From the NCBI GenBank assembly GCA_030635145.1, contig DAOVZK010000006.1, forward strand, positions 26,434-90,433: a DNA stretch of 64,000 nt, read 5' to 3'. Positions within the stretch are counted from its first letter, which is position 1. Each line of letters begins with the position of its first letter. The DNA comes from Planctomycetota bacterium. Lineage in GTDB: Bacteria > Planctomycetota > Phycisphaerae > SM23-33. The position numbers were made by a program, and so were the translations under genes. Below the pieces are notes generated by a model that was not told where the DNA came from, ran no database searches, and was given only the letters and a program-made list of their open reading frames with translations. Positions 39,299 to 49,129 of the stretch are shown piece after piece.

Positions 39299-40336
39299 CT
39301 AATTTACGCTGACGATTAGTTCGTCGAATCGCAAATCAATGTATTCGTTTTTTCCGGCTAAGCGCCCGCGGTTGCGCGAAACGTATTCGTCGAGGCGCTG
39401 CATTTTCGTTTCCGGGGGTACGACCCAGTCGCCGCCTTCCGGGCGTGGGAATCTGCCCAGCCTTATTGTAGTTTGCCGATCGCGGCCGACCTGGGCGTAG
39501 TAGACCAGCTGTGGGGCAGTGTCGGAAATTCGGTTGCCGTAGTTTTGCACGTCGGCGACGGTAATCTGATGGGCGTACGGTTTGGCCTTGACGAGCTTGA
39601 TCATTTCGATCCCCGCTGCCAGCTCGGTGGCGTTCCATTTTTCACCGGGAATCGGCGGTACAAGCCCCACGCCCTTGACGGTAATATAGTGGATGCGCGC
39701 CGCCGACTGCGGGGCCTGATACCTGGACAGATAAGTTGCGTGCTGCGCACCGTTGCGGGTTTCCCAACGCGGTACAAATCGCGACGGCAGAACGAAACCG
39801 TGTTCGTCGAAGTACACCATGCCGCCTTCAAACGGCGCGCGCGCGAACGGCTTGCGGAACTTCGCGCGGACAATCACCACGTTTTGCTTATCGATGCGGG
39901 CGGTCTGAATTTTTCGAACGTTCAGAACGTCGGCAATCCAAGGGTTGTTTTTGGCGAGTTTGAAAACTTCCCCGCAAAAAGCTTTGCTGCCAAAATTACG
40001 GTCGCCGGGCGTAATATTTTTGACGATATCGCGGTGGAGTTCTTGCGGCATCCAGTCGGGTGCGCCGACGAGCTCTACGCAAAATTCTCGTTGCACAGCT
40101 GCCTGTTGATCGTCCAAAACTTTGCGTTGCATGGCTCGCAGACCGATGGTCACCACCATTACGGCGGCGGCGGTTAATACCAGGAACATCGTGCCACGTG
40201 CGAAGGCTGCCCCGTGCTGCCGGCGGACAGAATCGATAAACGATCCGATTCGCGAAGGTGTAGTTTTGCGTTTTGCTTTTCTGCTGCGAGAAGCAGGAAC
40301 TTTTTTTCGTTTAGCTGCCACTTTGTCTCCAATCAC
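39299..40336 (-). CDS. ftsQ: FtsQ/DivIB-like cell division protein
   Basis: Basic N-terminus, one TM helix, NNPWIADVLNVRKIQTARIDKQNVVIVRAKFRKPFA...MVYFDEHGFVLP; directly downstream of ddl. Confidence 0.6.
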   Translation of the reverse strand: MIGDKVAAKRKKVPASRSRKAKRKTTPSRIGSFIDSVRRQHGAAFARGTMFLVLTAAAVMVVTIGLRAMQRKVLDDQQAAVQREFCVELVGAPDWMPQELHRDIVKNITPGDRNFGSKAFCGEVFKLAKNNPWIADVLNVRKIQTARIDKQNVVIVRAKFRKPFARAPFEGGMVYFDEHGFVLPSRFVPRWETRNGAQHATYLSRYQAPQSAARIHYITVKGVGLVPPIPGEKWNATELAAGIEMIKLVKAKPYAHQITVADVQNYGNRISDTAPQLVYYAQVGRDRQTTIRLGRFPRPEGGDWVVPPETKMQRLDEYVSRNRGRLAGKNEYIDLRFDELIVSVN

Positions 40337-40348
40337 TCTTTGTCAAAT

Positions 40349-41284
40349 CTAATGTGTTACGTCTCTTTCCATCGCCATCTTCACAATTCGGTCAGCCAGT
40401 GCGGGCATATCGATCCCGGCGCGACTGGCGGCGAGCGGCACGAGCGAATGGGTCGTGAAGCCCGGAATTGTGTTGATTTCCAGTACCTGCAAAACGCCAT
40501 CGGCATCGAGGATAAAATCCACGCGAGAAATATCGCGTGCGTTGATTGCTTCGTGCGCGGTTATCGCGTCGTTGTAAATTTGCTGCATCATCGAAGAGTC
40601 CAGATCATCGGGGAAGATAAACTCCGTCCCGGAACCGTCCTCGTACTTGGCGGAGTAATCGTAAAACGTGTGTGGTGTTACGATTTCGATTATCGGCAGC
40701 GGTTCATCACCGAGAATGCCCACGGTAAGCTCGCGGCCTGCGACAAATTTCTCGATCATGCAGCGGTCGTATGTGTCCAGCAGGTTGGAAACGGCAGCTA
40801 CGCGAGATGCTTCGTCGCGGACGATGATAGTGTCGACACTCGAACCTCCGCCGATTGGTTTTACAACGACAGGCACCGGAATTTTTTCGATCAGTGGTTG
40901 CGATTCTTCGAGGTGCTGAAAGTTTTCGATTACCGTCCAGTCGGGCGTGCTAAGCCCGCTGCGTCGAAACAGCTGCTTGCTGGCGGGCTTGTCCATTCCT
41001 AACATGCTCGCCCGGGGGCACGACCCGATATACCGCAACCCGCGATCTTCGCACAGCTGTTGCACCTCGCCAGACTCGCCGAACTCTCCGTGTAGTGCGA
41101 TGAACACTACGTCGATTCCGTTGCGGTCGAGTGCGGTGGTGTTGGTGGGGCAGATGTCGGCGCGCGTCACGCGATGCCCCGCAGCCTCCAGCCCAGCTGC
41201 GACGTTTTCACCGCTCATCAGCGAAACATCATGCTCGAAGGATGGCCCGCCCATCAGCACCGTTATGTCCAAGTGATCCGTCAC
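40349..41284 (-). CDS. ddl: D-alanine--D-alanine ligase
   Basis: VLMGGPSFEHDVSLMSGENV, VVKPIGGGSSVDT, REL[TV]VGILGDEPLPIIEI, LEINTIPGFTTHSLVPLAA. Confidence 0.94.
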   Translation of the reverse strand: MTDHLDITVLMGGPSFEHDVSLMSGENVAAGLEAAGHRVTRADICPTNTTALDRNGIDVVFIALHGEFGESGEVQQLCEDRGLRYIGSCPRASMLGMDKPASKQLFRRSGLSTPDWTVIENFQHLEESQPLIEKIPVPVVVKPIGGGSSVDTIIVRDEASRVAAVSNLLDTYDRCMIEKFVAGRELTVGILGDEPLPIIEIVTPHTFYDYSAKYEDGSGTEFIFPDDLDSSMMQQIYNDAITAHEAINARDISRVDFILDADGVLQVLEINTIPGFTTHSLVPLAASRAGIDMPALADRIVKMAMERDVTH

Positions 41285-41329
41285 TTTTTACGTCTCGTTT
41301 CCGTTTTTGTTATAGCTGGTGGTTACCAA

Positions 41330-42208
41330 TTACCAGACTTCGATTTCTTTTTCGAGGTTCACGCCGAATTCTTTGGCGACGGCATCGCGGATCATATCGA
41401 TCAGTTTCAGCACATCGAATCCGGTGGCACCTTTGTCGGCGAGTATGAAGTTGGCGTGTTTGTCCGACACATGCGCGCCTCCGACACGTTTGCCTTTCAT
41501 TCCTGCCTTGTCGATCAGTGCACCGGCACTCATACCGCGCGGATTGCGAAATACGCATCCGGCGTTGCGGTGCGAGAGCGGCTGAGAATTTTTCTTGTAG
41601 ATCCAGATTTGCTTGACCTCTTTGAGGATGCGGTGCGGGTCGTCTTCGATCAGCAAAAACGATGCACCGATAATGAACTTCGACGAAATGTTGGAGCTGC
41701 GATATGCAAAGGCAAGGTCTTCTCGTAGGCGCTCGAAAATCTCACCGTTGCGATTCATCACCGTCACCGATTCGATCACGCTTCCGATATCGCCAAACGC
41801 CCCGCCGGCGTTCATCCGCACGCATCCGCCCACGGTTCCGGGAATTCCCGTCAGCCCCTGCAGCCCGCTGTATCCCTGGCGAACGCATTGCAGCACCAAC
41901 TTGCCCATGTCCACCCCGGCACCGGCGGTTAAGGTGTCGTCCTGAAACGTCATCTCTTTAAACTCTTTCCCGCCAAGGTGAATCACCACGCCCTTAACGC
42001 CCGAGTCGGCGACGAGAAGGTTCGCGCCAGATCCCAACACGTACATTGGCATGTCGTTTTCGTTGCATCGCTTGACAACTTCAACCAGGTCGGTTCGCGT
42101 TTCTGGAATCACGAAATACTCAGCAGGCCCGCCCAGGCGAAACCATGTGTGCTTCGCCATCGGTTCGTCAGTTTTAACCGTTGCGTTTAGTCCATCAAAT
42201 AAAGTCAT
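41330..42208 (-). CDS. murB: UDP-N-acetylenolpyruvoylglucosamine reductase
   Basis: NTW-like KHTWFRLGGPAEYF, YVLGSGANLLVADSG, TGIPGTVGGCVRMNAGAFG, AGALIDKAGMKGKRVGGAHVSDKHANFI. Confidence 0.94.
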   Translation of the reverse strand: MTLFDGLNATVKTDEPMAKHTWFRLGGPAEYFVIPETRTDLVEVVKRCNENDMPMYVLGSGANLLVADSGVKGVVIHLGGKEFKEMTFQDDTLTAGAGVDMGKLVLQCVRQGYSGLQGLTGIPGTVGGCVRMNAGGAFGDIGSVIESVTVMNRNGEIFERLREDLAFAYRSSNISSKFIIGASFLLIEDDPHRILKEVKQIWIYKKNSQPLSHRNAGCVFRNPRGMSAGALIDKAGMKGKRVGGAHVSDKHANFILADKGATGFDVLKLIDMIRDAVAKEFGVNLEKEIEVW

Positions 42209-42248
42209 GTGTTATTTCCTGTCCATCACCGCACACGTCGTGCTTATG

Positions 42249-43685
42249 TTATTGCTTGTCGTTAATCCATTGAACAAATTCGTCGGCAACCTGCCACACG
42301 TTCCCCGCCCCCATGGTTACCACGAGGTCGCCAGGTTCAAAAATGCCCTTGAGATACTCCACGATCATCTCGAACGTCTTGAGATAAATCGCCATGCCAC
42401 CGCGCAGCCGAATCTGAGCGACAAGATCCTTGCTCGAGACGTAATCTTTTTCCTGCTGCGAGTCGCGAACGAAATAAATGTCCGGCACGATGACCTCGTC
42501 GGCAAGTGCGAAACTTTGCGCGAAATCTTTCAGTAAAAATCGCGTTCTGCTGTGCTGGTGAGGCTGAAAAATGCAAATCACTCTCCGCGGTTTGTGAGCG
42601 TTCACCAACGCCCGCAGCGTAGCCTGAATTTCCGTCGGGTGATGAGCAAAGTCGTCGACAACCACGACTTCATCGTCGCTGTGCTTGACCGTCATCCGCC
42701 GCTTTACGCCTTCAAATGTTTCCAGGTTGCGGAGAATTTCCTCGGCTCCCAAACCGGCGTGATGCAAAATCGCAATGGCCCCCAGCGAGTTGTACGCGTT
42801 GTGCAAACCCGGTAGCGGGACGGTGACTTGCCCGAACGGTTGGTCGTCTTTGGTTATGGTCATGGTCACTTTACCGCGATCGGTTGTGACGTTTGTTCCG
42901 CACCACGTGCATCCTTCGGTCATGCCGAAAGTTTCTACGGTGCAGTCGGCGTCGCGGACGGCTTCGAGAGCGTTGCGGTCTTCGCCGTTGCATACCAGCA
43001 CACCCCCGGGTTGAATACCGGCGGCAAATGCGCGGAAGGCTTCGATAATCGCGTCCAAGTCGCGGTAGCAGTCGAGGTGGTCTTCCTCGATGTTTAAAAT
43101 TGCAGCGTATTTTGGGTTGAGGTGCAAAAAGCTGCGGTCGAATTCGCACGCCTCGGCGACGAAATGATCGCCATGCCCCACACCGCAAGGCCCGCCCAGC
43201 TGCTCGACGTTGGCACCGATGATGTAGCTCGGATCGACGCCCGCCTGCGACAACACATACGACACCATCGCCGACGTCGTGCTCTTACCGTGCGTGCCGG
43301 TAATCGCAAGCCCGATTTTTTCGCTCATCAGTCGCCCCAGCATTTGGGCGTATTTCAGCACTTGCAGTTTTCGCGCTCGTGCTTCGATGAGTTCGGGGTT
43401 CTGCTCGTCGATGGCGGCGGAGTATACGACGATGTCGCAGTTGTCGGGGATGTTTTCACCACGCTGCGAAATATGAATCGTCGCGCCCTGGGCTTCCAGC
43501 CGGTCGAGTGCATCGCTGCTTGCCATATCCGAACCCGTGACGCATGCTCCGCGATCCAGCAACACACCGCCCAACGCCCGCATGCCGCTACCACCCACAC
43601 CAATCAGGTGAATGTGCTTACCAGCGTATGCCCCGCCCTTGGTTTCTCCGGGCGTTGCGTTCGGATTTTCGGATTTATGCGTCAT
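42249..43685 (-). CDS. murC: UDP-N-acetylmuramate--L-alanine ligase
   Basis: HIHLIGVGGSGMRALGGVLLDRGACVTGSD, AITGTHGKSTTSAMVSYVL, VVVDDFAHHPTEIQATL. Confidence 0.95.
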   Translation of the reverse strand: MTHKSENPNATPGETKGGAYAGKHIHLIGVGGSGMRALGGVLLDRGACVTGSDMASSDALDRLEAQGATIHISQRGENIPDNCDIVVYSAAIDEQNPELIEARARKLQVLKYAQMLGRLMSEKIGLAITGTHGKSTTSAMVSYVLSQAGVDPSYIIGANVEQLGGPCGVGHGDHFVAEACEFDRSFLHLNPKYAAILNIEEDHLDCYRDLDAIIEAFRAFAAGIQPGGVLVCNGEDRNALEAVRDADCTVETFGMTEGCTWCGTNVTTDRGKVTMTITKDDQPFGQVTVPLPGLHNAYNSLGAIAILHHAGLGAEEILRNLETFEGVKRRMTVKHSDDEVVVVDDFAHHPTEIQATLRALVNAHKPRRVICIFQPHQHSRTRFLLKDFAQSFALADEVIVPDIYFVRDSQQEKDYVSSKDLVAQIRLRGGMAIYLKTFEMIVEYLKGIFEPGDLVVTMGAGNVWQVADEFVQWINDKQ

Positions 43686-43989
43686 GTCGTTTTTCCATCG
43701 CAAAATTGTTCGAGGCCGCTGCTTAAACACCGCCACCAAAACAGCGCACAGCTACCGCGCACCGTTAAGTTTATCGTCAAAACAGCAGAGATAGCTTTAG
43801 GTGTAGATTTTTTCGTTAAATTCGTCAAATCGTTCAAAATTCGGAGGTTTTGTGGTATCCTGATACTTCGTCGTGCAGGTGCCGGACGGAATTTCGAAAT
43901 TTGCGTCTGGAGAAGTGTAAAATTCTCCATCACCATCGGCCGATAATGACATAACGGTCGCCTTGCGGCCCGTGCATAGAAAGGTTGAT

Positions 43990-45123
43990 ATGAGCAGTAA
44001 ATCGATTCCACTTTCGAGTCAGGACATTACCGAATCCGAGATCCAGGCCGTCGTCGACGTTATGCGTGGTGACCGATTGAGTTTGGGCCCGAGGCTTACG
44101 GCGTTTGAGGCTGGGTGTGCCGCCAAGGCCGGGCGAAAATACGGCATCGCCGTCAACAGCGGAACCAGCGGGCTGCACCTGTGCGTCAAGTCGCTCGGTA
44201 TCGCGGACGGCGACGAGGTTATCACGACGCCGTTTTCATTTATCGCGACGACCAATTGCGTTTTGTTCGAGCGCGGGCGGCCCGTGTTTGTGGATATCGA
44301 CCCCGAAACATACAACATGGATCCTGCTGCCACGGCCGCGGCGATCACGCCTAAAACTAAGGCGATCTTGCCGGTTGAGGTTTTCGGCAACACGGCGCAC
44401 TTCGACGAGTACGAGCAAATTGCCCGCGACAATAACCTGGTGATGATCGAAGATTGCTGCGAAGCGCTCGGTGGAGTTCTTGACGGCCGACCGGCGGGAA
44501 ATTTTGGCGAGTGCGGGGTCTTTGCGTTTTACCCGAACAAGCAGATCACGACGGGCGAGGGCGGAATGATCGTCACCGACAGCGAAGACATTCGCGACAT
44601 GTGCGTGTCGTTGCGCAATCAGGGCAGGGCGACGGAGGCATGGTTAGCACATGCACGGCTGGGATACAACTACCGCATGAGCGACATTACCGCGGCCATC
44701 GGCGAGGTGCAAATCCAGCGACTCGACGAAATTCTCGACAAGCGCCGCCGCGCATCGCAAATGTACGACGAAGCCTTCGCCCCCCTCGCCGCCACCGGAA
44801 AAATCGTGCTTCCGCCTATGGCGCATCGCGAAAGTGCAAGCTTCTTCGTCTACGTAATACGACTCGCCGACGAGTTTGCCCCCGAAGCTCGCCAGGCCGT
44901 CATGCAGCACCTGCAGCAACAAAACATCGGATGCAATTGCTACTTCGTTCCGATCCACACCCAGCCGTACATCTCGGAACTGCTCGGCACCTCTCAAGGC
45001 GACTTCCCCGTTACCGAACGCATCGCTGCCCGAACCGTCGCGCTGCCGTTCTTCGCGAACATTACGCAACAGCAGGTCACCCGCGTGGTCGACGAAGTAA
45101 CAAAGTTCGTAAATAAACTTTAG
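43990..45123 (+). CDS. DegT/DnrJ/EryC1/StrS aminotransferase
   Basis: YGIAVNSGTSGLHLCVKSLG, MIEDCCEALGG, VFAFYPNKQITTGEGGMIVTD. Confidence 0.92.
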   Translation: MSSKSIPLSSQDITESEIQAVVDVMRGDRLSLGPRLTAFEAGCAAKAGRKYGIAVNSGTSGLHLCVKSLGIADGDEVITTPFSFIATTNCVLFERGRPVFVDIDPETYNMDPAATAAAITPKTKAILPVEVFGNTAHFDEYEQIARDNNLVMIEDCCEALGGVLDGRPAGNFGECGVFAFYPNKQITTGEGGMIVTDSEDIRDMCVSLRNQGRATEAWLAHARLGYNYRMSDITAAIGEVQIQRLDEILDKRRRASQMYDEAFAPLAATGKIVLPPMAHRESASFFVYVIRLADEFAPEARQAVMQHLQQQNIGCNCYFVPIHTQPYISELLGTSQGDFPVTERIAARTVALPFFANITQQQVTRVVDEVTKFVNKL

Positions 45124-45136
45124 GAAAGATGATGAT

Positions 45137-45955
45137 ATGGGTAATGGTGTGTCGGTAGCAATTGTTAGCCCTGTTCTCTATCCCGGTGATAAATCTGCAA
45201 ATCTCGCTAAAATGGAACAGATTTTTGAGAAAGAAAATGGTTCTATGACAGAACTATTCATTTTTCCTGAGGCGAATATTATCGGTGGGTTCTGGAAAGA
45301 TGGAGATAAAGATTATAAACAATTAGCAGAAGATGTTCCAGAGGGAGAATCGTGTCAGAGAATATGTCGACTTGCAAAAGAACATCAAAAGTTTATTTGT
45401 AGTGGAATTATCGAAAAAAGTGGAGGCCAGTATTTTATTACCCATTTTATTTGTGGGCCTGAGGGTTATATTGGAAAGCAAAGGAAGCTATATGTAAAAA
45501 AACCAAGCGACGATAGCATTTTAGACGGTGGTATTGGAATTCATGTTTTTGATATTTTAGGTCATCGCTGTTTGATACTTGCCTGTGCTGATATTCTGCT
45601 TCCAGAAGGTGGTATTTTATCAGGACTCGAACAAGTGTCTCTGGTTATTTCGCCGATTGATTGTTTTTATGAAAATCAACATGAAGTCATTAAAAGAATA
45701 ATGCGTGTGAGAGCGATGGATGCTTGTGCATGTGTAGCGGCTGCTTTTGGGCACGATCCCAATGCTGACAATCAGCAGGTTTTGGCTGGAATCGCCCTGA
45801 ATAATCGTGGCGACATTTTAGCCTTTCACCCAAGACCTTCTCTTGAAGATCGTATTTTGAAAACTACTTTGCCCCTAGAGGAACCCAAGTATCGGTGGGA
45901 TGGCGTGCTGGCGAGATCGCAAACATTGCTTGGTCTGATGGGAGATAAATCTTAG
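45137..45955 (+). CDS. Carbon-nitrogen hydrolase (nitrilase superfamily)
   Basis: Glu-Lys-Cys triad context: LFIFPEANI, KQRKLYVKKPSD, LILACADILLPEGG. Confidence 0.75.
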   Translation: MGNGVSVAIVSPVLYPGDKSANLAKMEQIFEKENGSMTELFIFPEANIIGGFWKDGDKDYKQLAEDVPEGESCQRICRLAKEHQKFICSGIIEKSGGQYFITHFICGPEGYIGKQRKLYVKKPSDDSILDGGIGIHVFDILGHRCLILACADILLPEGGILSGLEQVSLVISPIDCFYENQHEVIKRIMRVRAMDACACVAAAFGHDPNADNQQVLAGIALNNRGDILAFHPRPSLEDRILKTTLPLEEPKYRWDGVLARSQTLLGLMGDKS

Positions 45956-46040
45956 GCTGGGGCTGTGGGATGTTGCGAGCAATTGAGAACGAAGAATCAT
46001 GGCCATCGGAGTACCGCTGACCATGCCACCCTCTCAAAAA

Positions 46041-46098
46041 AAGTTCAGCAATGTGAACTTTTTGTTTGCCAAGGTGAACAATTGTGGTAAACTTTTTA
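46041..46098. promoter_or_regulatory. Cluster of operator-like inverted repeats upstream of the dtxR-feoAB operon
   Basis: AAGTTCA-GCAATG-TGAACTT (perfect 7-bp arms) followed by GTTTGCCAAGGTGAAC and TGAACAATTGTGGTAAAC. Confidence 0.5.
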
Positions 46099-46104
46099 TA
46101 TGGC

Positions 46105-46172
46105 GTAGGGTCGGCCGTTGCCGACCATCTTCAGATACGGTAAACCAATTGGTCGGCAATGGCCGACCCTAC
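46105..46172. repeat. Paired palindromic repeat GTAGGGTCGGCCGTTGCCGACC ... GGTCGGCAATGGCCGACCCTAC
   Basis: Long inverted repeat by direct reading; related to 29306-29466. Confidence 0.8.
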
Positions 46173-46205
46173 TTGTTCAGCATGGATTGATCAGGAGCGG
46201 TTGCA

Positions 46206-46661
46206 TTGCCGAAAGTTGCAAAAAAATTAACATCCTCCCTGGAGGATTACCTTGAAGCGATTCTGGACTTGACGGATAAGTCCGGCCGCGCGCGTGTTCG
46301 AGATATCGCCGAGCGTATCGGGGTGGGTAAACCTGCCGTCACCGCAGCGCTTAAGGAACTAACCTCGCGCAAGCTCATCGCCTATGCTCCCTACAAGCCC
46401 ATCACGCTGACGAAGCGGGGTTGGACAGCCGGTGAGGTAGTTCGCCGGCGGCACAAGATGCTCAAAGATTTCATGATCGAAGTACTGGGCCTTGACGAAA
46501 GCTCCGCCGACTCTAACGCCTGCCGCGTCGAACACGCCATAGATCGCGATTTTCGCGAACGCCTCGGAATGTTCGCCGAGTACATCCACCACGCTCCACC
46601 GCGATACCGAAAATGGATCGCCGATTTCGTAGAAACGGCAAACGACAAGGGTGAAATATGA
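46206..46661 (+). CDS. DtxR/MntR family metal-dependent transcriptional regulator
   Basis: SLEDYLEAILDLTDKSGRARVRDIAERIGVGKPAVTAALKELTSRKLIAYAPYKPITLTKRGW, VEHAID; TTG start; overlaps feoA. Confidence 0.9.
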   Translation: MPKVAKKLTSSLEDYLEAILDLTDKSGRARVRDIAERIGVGKPAVTAALKELTSRKLIAYAPYKPITLTKRGWTAGEVVRRRHKMLKDFMIEVLGLDESSADSNACRVEHAIDRDFRERLGMFAEYIHHAPPRYRKWIADFVETANDKGEI

Positions 46662-46921
46662 TGGTTTGTCCTGCAGGTAAAAATTCTCCCAACTCCTCGC
46701 TGCCGCTGAAGGACGCCTCGCAGGGCGATACGGTTAAGCTCATGGACATTCGCGGTGGCGCGAGGCTGCAACACCGCCTCGCCGAGATGGGCTTAACCCC
46801 GGGTACGGAATTTAAGGTTGTGTCGAATTCTCGCAGCGGCCCGTGTGTGGTTCTGGTTAAAGGCACGCGGATGATGATCGGCCGAGGGATGATCGACCGC
46901 GTTTTCGTCGTTCGCGTGTAA
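46658..46921 (+). CDS. feoA: Ferrous iron transport protein A
   Basis: DTVKLMDIRGGARLQHRLAEMGLTPGTEFKVV; ATGA overlap with the regulator. Confidence 0.9.
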   Translation: MMVCPAGKNSPNSSLPLKDASQGDTVKLMDIRGGARLQHRLAEMGLTPGTEFKVVSNSRSGPCVVLVKGTRMMIGRGMIDRVFVVRV

Positions 46922-46945
46922 CGCGGGGGGCATTACAGTTTTAGG

Positions 46946-49111
46946 ATGTGCAAAATGGACGGTAAAAAAATCACAGTTGCGTTGGCCGGTAACCCAAACA
47001 GCGGGAAAACCTGCGTTTTCAACGCCATCACTGGCGGGCGCGAAAAGGTCGGAAATTATCCCGGCGTAACGGTTGACCTGAAGGAGGGGTTCACCAGCTG
47101 CGACGGCGCCGACCTGCGGATTGTCGATTTGCCGGGAACCTATTCGCTCACCGCGCACAGTTTGGACGAAGTCGTCGCGCGAAACTTTATCATCGACGAA
47201 ACCCCCGACGTCGTCATCAACGTTGTTGACTCGAGCAATTTCGAGCGGAATCTTTACCTTTCAACGCAGCTGCTCGAGCTGGGTGTGCCGATCATAATCG
47301 CCCTAAACATGGCCGACGTCGCAAAATCGCGCGGCCTGCGAATTAATATCCCCAAACTTTCAAAGCTGCTTGGCGTGCCGATTATTTCGACCGTCGCCAG
47401 CAAGGGCGAGGGCATGGACGAGCTGCTGCAGACGGCCGTCGCCACCGCCAATGCTCACGACGCAGCTATCGGCAAACTTCGCGCCCCCAATTACGGAACT
47501 GAAATTGAGCAACATGTTCGCGAACTGGCAGAAATGGCGGGGCGGTTTGATGTCTTAAGCGCCCGGCCTCGCTGGTACGCGACGAAACTGCTGGAGAACG
47601 ACGAAAAAACCATCGAACGACTTCGCACAATCGTTGGCGACGACAGCGAGCGTCTCGACGAACTGCTGGGGGCCGGGCAAAAGTTGCGGCGGCACATCAA
47701 AGGGCTATACGGCGACGAAGCCGAGATCATCCTCGCCGACCGCCGCTACGGGTACATCTCCGGTGCCTGCACCGAAACCATTAAGCAAACCGTCGAGGCC
47801 CGCCACTCGCGAAGCGACCAGATCGACAAAATCGTAACCAACCGAATTTTGGGGCTCCCGATTTTCGCTGCCATGATGTACCTCGTGTTTCAGGTGACGT
47901 TTCTGCTGGGGAATCCAATCGTCGACTGGTTAGACTTGCTGATCAACGAACAGCTGATCGGATTTCTTTCGGCGAATTGGGGCGGGGATGGAATTCTTCG
48001 CGATCTTGTCATACACGGGGTCATCGCGGGTGTCGGAGCGGTGCTGGTATTTTTGCCGCTGATAGTGCTGCTGTTTTTGGGCGTTGCGTTTCTGGAAGAC
48101 ACGGGATACATGGCCCGCGCGGCGTTTATCATGGACGGGGTGATGCACAAGTTCGGGCTGCACGGGAAAAGTTTCATTCCGATGCTGATAGGTTTCGGGT
48201 GCACGGTTCCGGGCGTGATGGCTGCCCGTACGCTCGATAATCGCCGCGACAGAATCACCACCATACTCGTATTACCGCTGATGAGCTGTGGGGCACGCAT
48301 GCCGATCTACATGCTGATATTAGCGGCGTTTTTCCCCGCAAAATTTCACACGCCGATGCTGTGGAGCATTTACGTTATCGGAATCGTGCTGGCAATTTTC
48401 TGCGCGAAGATTCTGCGGTTGACCGTGCTGCGCGGCGAGGCTGCGCCGTTTGTGATGGAGCTGCCCCCGTATCGATTGCCAACCATTATGGGGTTGTTAG
48501 TTCACATGGGCGAGCGTTCGTGGTCGTATATTCGCAAGGCGGGGACGATTATCCTGGCGGCCTCGGTTATCTTGTGGGTGATTACGAGCTATCCCAAAAG
48601 TTCGGAGATCGAGCGGGATTACGAAATTCGCGCGGCGGCTGTTCAGGTGGAATATCAAAACTCACCGGATGCACTCGAGGCGAAGCTCGGCGAAATCAAA
48701 GCAGAGACCTCGTCGCGGGAGTTGCAGTACACTGTCGCCGGCCGCGTTGGGCATTTCATCGAACCCGTGCTTAAACCGATGGGTTTTGACTGGCGGATCG
48801 GGACAGCCCTGATCGGGGCCACCGCCGCCAAGGAGATTTTCGTCACGCAGCTGGGAATCGTTTTTTCCGTCGACGACCCTGACTCAGAGTCCCGAACGCT
48901 GCAGGAAAAACTCCAGGCCAACTACTCCCCGCTGGTGGGATTTTGCATCATGCTGTACTGCCTTATCTCCATGCCCTGCATCGCCACCTTTGCCGTCACC
49001 GTCCGCGAAGCCGGCGGGTGGAAGTGGGGATTTTTCCTGTTCGGCTACCTAACCGCCTTGGCGTGGATTGTCACGACTCTGGTGTATCAAGCCGGACAGT
49101 TCTTTGTGTAA
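46946..49111 (+). CDS. feoB: Ferrous iron transport protein B
   Basis: VALAGNPNSGKTCVFNAITGGREKVGNYPGVTVD, DLPGTYSLTAHSLDEVVARNFI, C-terminal permease segments with GFGCTVPGVMAARTL. Confidence 0.97.
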   Translation: MCKMDGKKITVALAGNPNSGKTCVFNAITGGREKVGNYPGVTVDLKEGFTSCDGADLRIVDLPGTYSLTAHSLDEVVARNFIIDETPDVVINVVDSSNFERNLYLSTQLLELGVPIIIALNMADVAKSRGLRINIPKLSKLLGVPIISTVASKGEGMDELLQTAVATANAHDAAIGKLRAPNYGTEIEQHVRELAEMAGRFDVLSARPRWYATKLLENDEKTIERLRTIVGDDSERLDELLGAGQKLRRHIKGLYGDEAEIILADRRYGYISGACTETIKQTVEARHSRSDQIDKIVTNRILGLPIFAAMMYLVFQVTFLLGNPIVDWLDLLINEQLIGFLSANWGGDGILRDLVIHGVIAGVGAVLVFLPLIVLLFLGVAFLEDTGYMARAAFIMDGVMHKFGLHGKSFIPMLIGFGCTVPGVMAARTLDNRRDRITTILVLPLMSCGARMPIYMLILAAFFPAKFHTPMLWSIYVIGIVLAIFCAKILRLTVLRGEAAPFVMELPPYRLPTIMGLLVHMGERSWSYIRKAGTIILAASVILWVITSYPKSSEIERDYEIRAAAVQVEYQNSPDALEAKLGEIKAETSSRELQYTVAGRVGHFIEPVLKPMGFDWRIGTALIGATAAKEIFVTQLGIVFSVDDPDSESRTLQEKLQANYSPLVGFCIMLYCLISMPCIATFAVTVREAGGWKWGFFLFGYLTALAWIVTTLVYQAGQFFV

Positions 49112-49129
49112 CTTCGAAAGGAACTTAAA

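Noticed and set aside
45999-46190. 63-aa ORF upstream of the DtxR-type gene
   Set aside because: It reads through the inverted-repeat cluster and the GTCGGC palindrome; better explained as regulatory or repeat DNA.
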